Part shown: positions 59,918 to 64,000 of the stretch, one piece after another
Layout of the letters: each line of letters begins with the position of its first letter
Numbering within the stretch: the stretch's first letter is position 1
Assembly (NCBI GenBank): GCA_025175895.1
Contig: CM045993.1
Span: forward strand, 61,508,621-61,572,620
Reading direction: 5' to 3'
Length of the DNA: 64,000 bases
From: Wurfbainia villosa
Lineage: Eukaryota > Streptophyta > Magnoliopsida > Zingiberales > Zingiberaceae
The notes under the pieces: generated by a model
Told to the model about the DNA's origin: nothing
What the model saw: only the letters and a program-made list of their open reading frames with translations
Database searches by the model: none
Position numbers and translations under genes: made by a program

Positions 59918-60673
59918 GGCTTCAATTTTTTTTATATATATATACTCTACTTTACTTTTCATGCAAAATGGAACTAGCTAAGGACTTACCCTAGAAAGCA
60001 TGCACCTATAGATTTAAGGAGCCAACACATCTCACAACACAAAGGACTAATGTGTTTATGTACTTAGCCACGTAGATGGGTGTGAGATGTTAGGACCTTA
60101 CTCCTGGTTCCAGATGTAGATCTAGTGCATCGACATGAATCATGGAGTATAATTATCTAAATTAACCAACTCTAATCAAGACTTGTTGATCATTCTATAT
60201 CAATCAAGTCAAATAGAGTTGAACATACAAATAGATGAGTTTATGTTTAAACTATTATTTTCAAAATCTATTGGGAACATGCTTGGACTTAAACTTAGTT
60301 TGTACCAAATTCTAAATATGTTTTCCAAAACCCCCCACTCTTTTCGATTTATGGAAAAAGGGGGAGAAAAGGCCAAAGTTAAGGTGAACATTTTTTGATA
60401 ACATAACTTAACTTAATTTAAAACTTTTGGCTATGTTAAGTAATCTTGATTACTTAACTTTTTAAAGTAGCAAACATTAAGGGGGAAGTTACCTCAAGGG
60501 GGAGGACTTGAAAAAGAATTTTACTCTTACTCTTACTTAAGCTAACTTACTAAGTTACTCACACTAACTTATTAAGTTATGCATATTCATGCTTCATTCT
60601 ATTCATGTACTTAATGCTTTAAATGTTTTCCTTAACATTGTGTCAGTTTTCCATATATAAAAAAGGGGGAGAT
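59918..60673 (+). other. E11 3' non-coding region with repeated polypurine tracts
   Basis: Four G-rich tracts: about 60354-60371, 60479-60488, 60497-60507 and the terminal 60659-60673 (AAAAGGGGGAGAT), which touches the LTR. No coding sequence. Confidence 0.8.
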
Positions 60674-61808
60674 TGTTGGTGCAGTAGGCACCAGATAATC
60701 GAATCTAAGTTTTGATTATGGAAAAGACCCAAAGCTAAGGTCATATTGTTGTCTAATAAGGTAAACCAAGTATGCAAGAATATTAAGCTAAACTAAAGGT
60801 CGACGACACCCAGAGAATCTCGTGTTGAGAAACCGTGGTGGTCGGGCGACACCGGGAGAACTTCGGAGGGAGTCGAAGAACCCAAGTGGAGACTTGAAGC
60901 AAAGCTACAAGTCACAAGGACGTAAGGTAAGCTGGAGGTAAGCTCGTGTGTATGAGTGAATGCAAGGTCGGGTCCTCCGTACGAGGACGTCTTCAGGTGT
61001 CGATCCGACTAAGACTTACCATGGAAGTTCTAGGTCGAGATCAGATGGTAAGTGACCGTCAAATTCACTTATATTGTTGTAATTTCGAGCTAACTCTTTG
61101 GTGCAGTCAAGAACCCTAGCCAACAGTCAACTGATGGCTTATATCAGTTGACTCATGCTTCAATCAGTCGACTGCTGAAGGGTGAACAGTCGGTTGCCAT
61201 TCAAATTTCAGCTTCAAGGAGAGTCAAACTTCATCCCCTTATCTTAGGGTGAGGTGGCCTTTGGTGATAATACTTGAGCTCAACGTTAGGGTTCTCAAAG
61301 GCTATAAAAGGAGTGTTCTTCACCATTTTCATCAATTCTAAGCTCTCCAAAAGCCTCCGCAATGCCGCTACTCTACGACGACTCTAAGACAATGAAGCAC
61401 TGTCGAAACACCAACGACACAAGCTCGACCTCCAATCTTCGAGTCGTCGGTATCAGATCATCTTAATCTTGTTGTCTAAATTATTATAATTGTCTTCCTT
61501 TTCGAGATTTTTATCGTAACGAGGAGAGAGGGATTGTCTCTCTTCCTCAAGCTTTTTCGTATTTTGCACTCGTCATCTCTTACCTTCAACGAGGAGGAGA
61601 GTTTTAGTGATTTGCCCTCCGTATGCGGTCTAGAACCGCTAGGGCCTTGGATTAGCAGCCGCTAGGCTGTGAACCAAGTAAAAAACAATTTGTGTCAATT
61701 TACTTTCTGCTGCATTTATACTCTACGTATTGTTTTATATCAAACAAAATGAAAGTTTGTTGTGCGCTATTCACCCCTCCCCCCTATAGCGCTTTCTCTG
61801 ATCCAACA
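60674..61808 (+). repeat. E11 3' LTR
   Basis: 1135 bp, TGTTGGTGCAGTAGG...GATCCAACA, then cattc. Confidence 0.93.
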
Positions 61809-61813
61809 CATTC

Positions 61814-63664
61814 ATCCTTGTCAGAATCTTTATCTTCCAGTGGTGTCTTTGCTATCTTACAGGAAGTATACCCGTCTGGGAATGGATCATTACACCCTGA
61901 TAAGTTGAACATGATAATCTCGTCGTCCACTTCCAGGGAGACTTTGTGTTTCTTCACATCTATGCATGCTCCAGTAGTTGCCAGAAAGGGTCTCCCTAGG
62001 ATGATTGGGTTCTGAGGGGTTTGTCCTGTATCTAATATAATGAAGTCTGTGTGTATCACAAAACATTCTATTACAATAGGTACATCCTCCAACATGCCAA
62101 CTGGTTCCCTGACTATGTCATCAGCCATACGAATAGTCAGACCATCCGGTTGTAACCCACTCAGTCCCATCTCCCTATAGATCATGTAGGGCATCATGCT
62201 AACGGACGATCCTAGGTCACATAATGCTTCGTCGAAGCTCTCCCTATAGATCGTGTAGCCTATGACAAAATCATTAGGGTCATCAAGCTTGGGTGGAGTC
62301 TTGTCTTTAATTTCTGCTTGGCTTTCCAAAGTTGAAATCATGGTTGTGCACCCCTTAGTGACTTTGTTTTTCTTACCCACTAATTCACTGTAGGCTCCAT
62401 CCCCCTTAACTGGGTTTTGCTCGGATGGTAGGGGAGAACTGTCCATGGGTTGCAATGCAGTCTTGGCTATTTGGGCTACCTGTGTTTCCATCATTTTAGT
62501 GTGTCTTGTGATCCCATCCATAGAGGCCATGAACTCCCTTAGTGCCTCTTCGATTCTTTGATGTTGCAGCTAGAAATCTGCGTTAGCCTTTGCTTGGGTA
62601 GTGATGAATCCTTCAATCATTAGCTCACGTCTGGATTTAGGCGGTTATTACTGCCCACTGCCCTGTTGCCCATATCCTCCCAATTGTTGGAAATTCCCTG
62701 AATTATTCTTATGGGAAAAGTTCGGGTGGTTCCTCCATCCGGGATTGTATGTGCTGGAATGTTTGGCCTATGATTATACTCACTCACCGTATCGACATGC
62801 TCAACCTGCTCCTCAGAGCTACTCTGCCCTCCACAGTAATCTTCTTGATATGCCACTACTCCATAACTAAAGGAATGGGTCACACGTATAGAAGTAGGGG
62901 TTTGGAAGTCAAACCGTCTGCATCCATTCTTGTTTCTAGATGATCAATTGAGTTAATGGTATATCTAACGACTGTAGGTGCTAGGTGACTATGCTCAGAA
63001 GCCTATTGGTGGTGGTTCTTGGCCACCTCCTCAATCAATTCTTCAGCTTCCTCAATGGTTTTGTTCATCAACTCTCCTCCTGTAACAGAATTAAGGGAAA
63101 CCATTGTGGTATATGAGATCCCATTATAGAATATGTGGATCACTAGCAACCTCTCGAGACCGTGATGGGGGCACTGATATAGTAGCCCTTTGTAGCTTCC
63201 TAGGCTTCAAAAAGGAACTCTCCTTCCTTCTTGTGGAAGCTAGTGATCAAGTGACACATCTGAGAAGTCTTACTTGGTGGAAAGAATTTATTCATGAATT
63301 ACTGCTCACACTATTCCCATGTGGTGATGCTTCATGAAGGAAGGGAGTGTAGCCATGTCTTTACCTTGTCCCTCAGTGAGAACAGGAATAGGCTCAGACG
63401 GATAACACCAGTGGGTACTCCATTGAATTTCAAGGTCGAGCATATCTCTAAGAATGTCTCTAGGTGCTGATTTGGGTCTTCAATTGCAGCTCCTCCGAAT
63501 TGGCTCTGCTTGACCATGTGTATAAGTGTAGGTTTTAGTTCAAAATTATTAGTTGTAATCGATGGTCTAACTATGCTAGGTCTATAGCATCTTGTAGTGG
63601 GAGCTGCATAATCCCACAGAGGACAGCTACCTATGTTTGCCAAAGGGGCATCATGCTTCGCCAT
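61814..63664 (-). pseudogene. E9 gag-protease, broken
   Basis: Gypsy Gag starting near Met 63664, with FGGAAIEDPNQHLETFLEIC and LFSLRDKVKTWLHSLP (Retrotrans_gag domain). A degenerate middle contains the Athila Gag motif EEAEELIEEVAKN near 63020 and several stops. The protease (62530-61814) has ALCDLGSSVSMMP with the DLG active site usual for this group, and PIILGRPFLATTGA. Integrity is lost in Gag, while the protease frame is open for about 240 codons up to the E11 insertion. Confidence 0.82.
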
Positions 63665-64000
63665 ATCTCTCTGTGCAACCCTCTTTCAATGGTAGGTTCT
63701 TTCTATTTCTAGGTCAATCGAAAGCAGACTTCCGGATCCTAAGCATCTATGCATACGACGAACCAAGCTACGCAATCATGAGTATGTATACTACTTATTG
63801 AGAGGAAATAAAATAATCTAAAAGTAACAAACCAAATAAAATAAACCTAAAAACTGAACTAAGGCTAAATGTAATACAACTAATAAAATTAATCTAGACT
63901 AAATATAAATAACAAAAACCAAAAATTAAACAACCTGAAATGAAGTAAAACAGAAAGCAAATCTAGTCTAGGTTCGATCCAAACTATCCACTTTCGATCC
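63665..64000 (-). other. E9 leader, partial
   Basis: AT-rich, no ORF. PBS and 5' LTR are not reached within the window. Confidence 0.5.

Larger units (their letters stand above)
53355..61808 (+). mobile_element. E11: Sirevirus-type copia element, defective
   Basis: 8454-bp plus-strand element with LTRs of equal length (53355-54489 and 60674-61808, 1135 bp each), between cattc duplications (53350-53354, 61809-61813). gag 54709-56353, pol 56925-59917. Several GGGGG polypurine tracts before the 3' LTR and the DSGCSRHMTGD protease support Sirevirus. LTRs differ by about 10 percent in the part I compared, so it is old. Confidence 0.93.
47049..64000 (-). mobile_element. E9: Athila-like Ty3/gypsy element lacking most of pol, partial
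   Basis: Minus-strand element: 3' LTR 47049-48597, an env-like ORF (51551-53115), a short pol-end piece (53155-53349), then protease and gag (61814-63664) on the far side of E11. The 5' LTR is beyond 64000. The LTR ends form TGATG/CATCA. catta (47044-47048) should be the target duplication; its partner is outside. Reverse transcriptase, RNase H and integrase, about 3 kb in related elements, are absent. Confidence 0.8.

Overview
This is plant nuclear DNA, and almost all of it is LTR retrotransposons nested inside one another. I see no intact host gene, rRNA, tRNA or CRISPR. Long Ty1/copia and Ty3/gypsy elements, primer-binding sites complementary to initiator tRNA-Met, and LTRs dense in the palindrome CAGTCGACTG point to a large-genome angiosperm. 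A monocot, perhaps of the ginger/banana order, is my guess from memory of similar LTRs and is not demonstrated.

Left half. E1 is an old minus-strand gag-only copia of Sirevirus type (gag 3' part 1-1003, gag 5' part 16219-16609, 5' LTR 16668-18179). E2, a minus-strand autonomous-type copia (1004-16218, target duplication cttcc), is inserted in E1's gag. E3, a young plus-strand gag-only element (8698-15666, target duplication agggt), is inserted in the 5' LTR of E2. E1 itself sits in an older LTR fragment, E0 (18180-18687). From 18688 to 21926 is the only stretch without a clear element. It is AT-rich and holds a TA microsatellite, a degenerate ~55-bp repeat and a 24-bp minisatellite.

Right half. 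E4 is an old plus-strand gag-only element whose LTR starts at 21927. E5, a copia (22111-30619, ggatc), is inserted in that LTR. E4's gag is interrupted by E6, a solo LTR (32418-34302, ccctt), then by E7, a minus-strand copia (34534-46962, tcctc), and finally by E9, a minus-strand Athila-like gypsy element (47049 to beyond the window). E7 carries E8, a second gag-only element (40519-45350). E9 carries E10, a solo LTR (48970-50684, aaagg), and E11, a plus-strand copia (53355-61808, cattc).

Every coding region is damaged. Most breaks are in-frame TGA or TAG codons at former Trp, Arg, Gln or Lys positions, or Asp-to-Asn changes at catalytic sites, mostly consistent with deamination of methylated cytosine. 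The most interesting signals are the gag-only families that keep long gag frames without pol, the palindrome arrays in several LTR families, their local erosion in otherwise near-identical LTR pairs, an element with a truncated 5' LTR but a perfect target duplication, and an element with near-identical LTRs around a dead pol. I found no new enzymatic or defence system.
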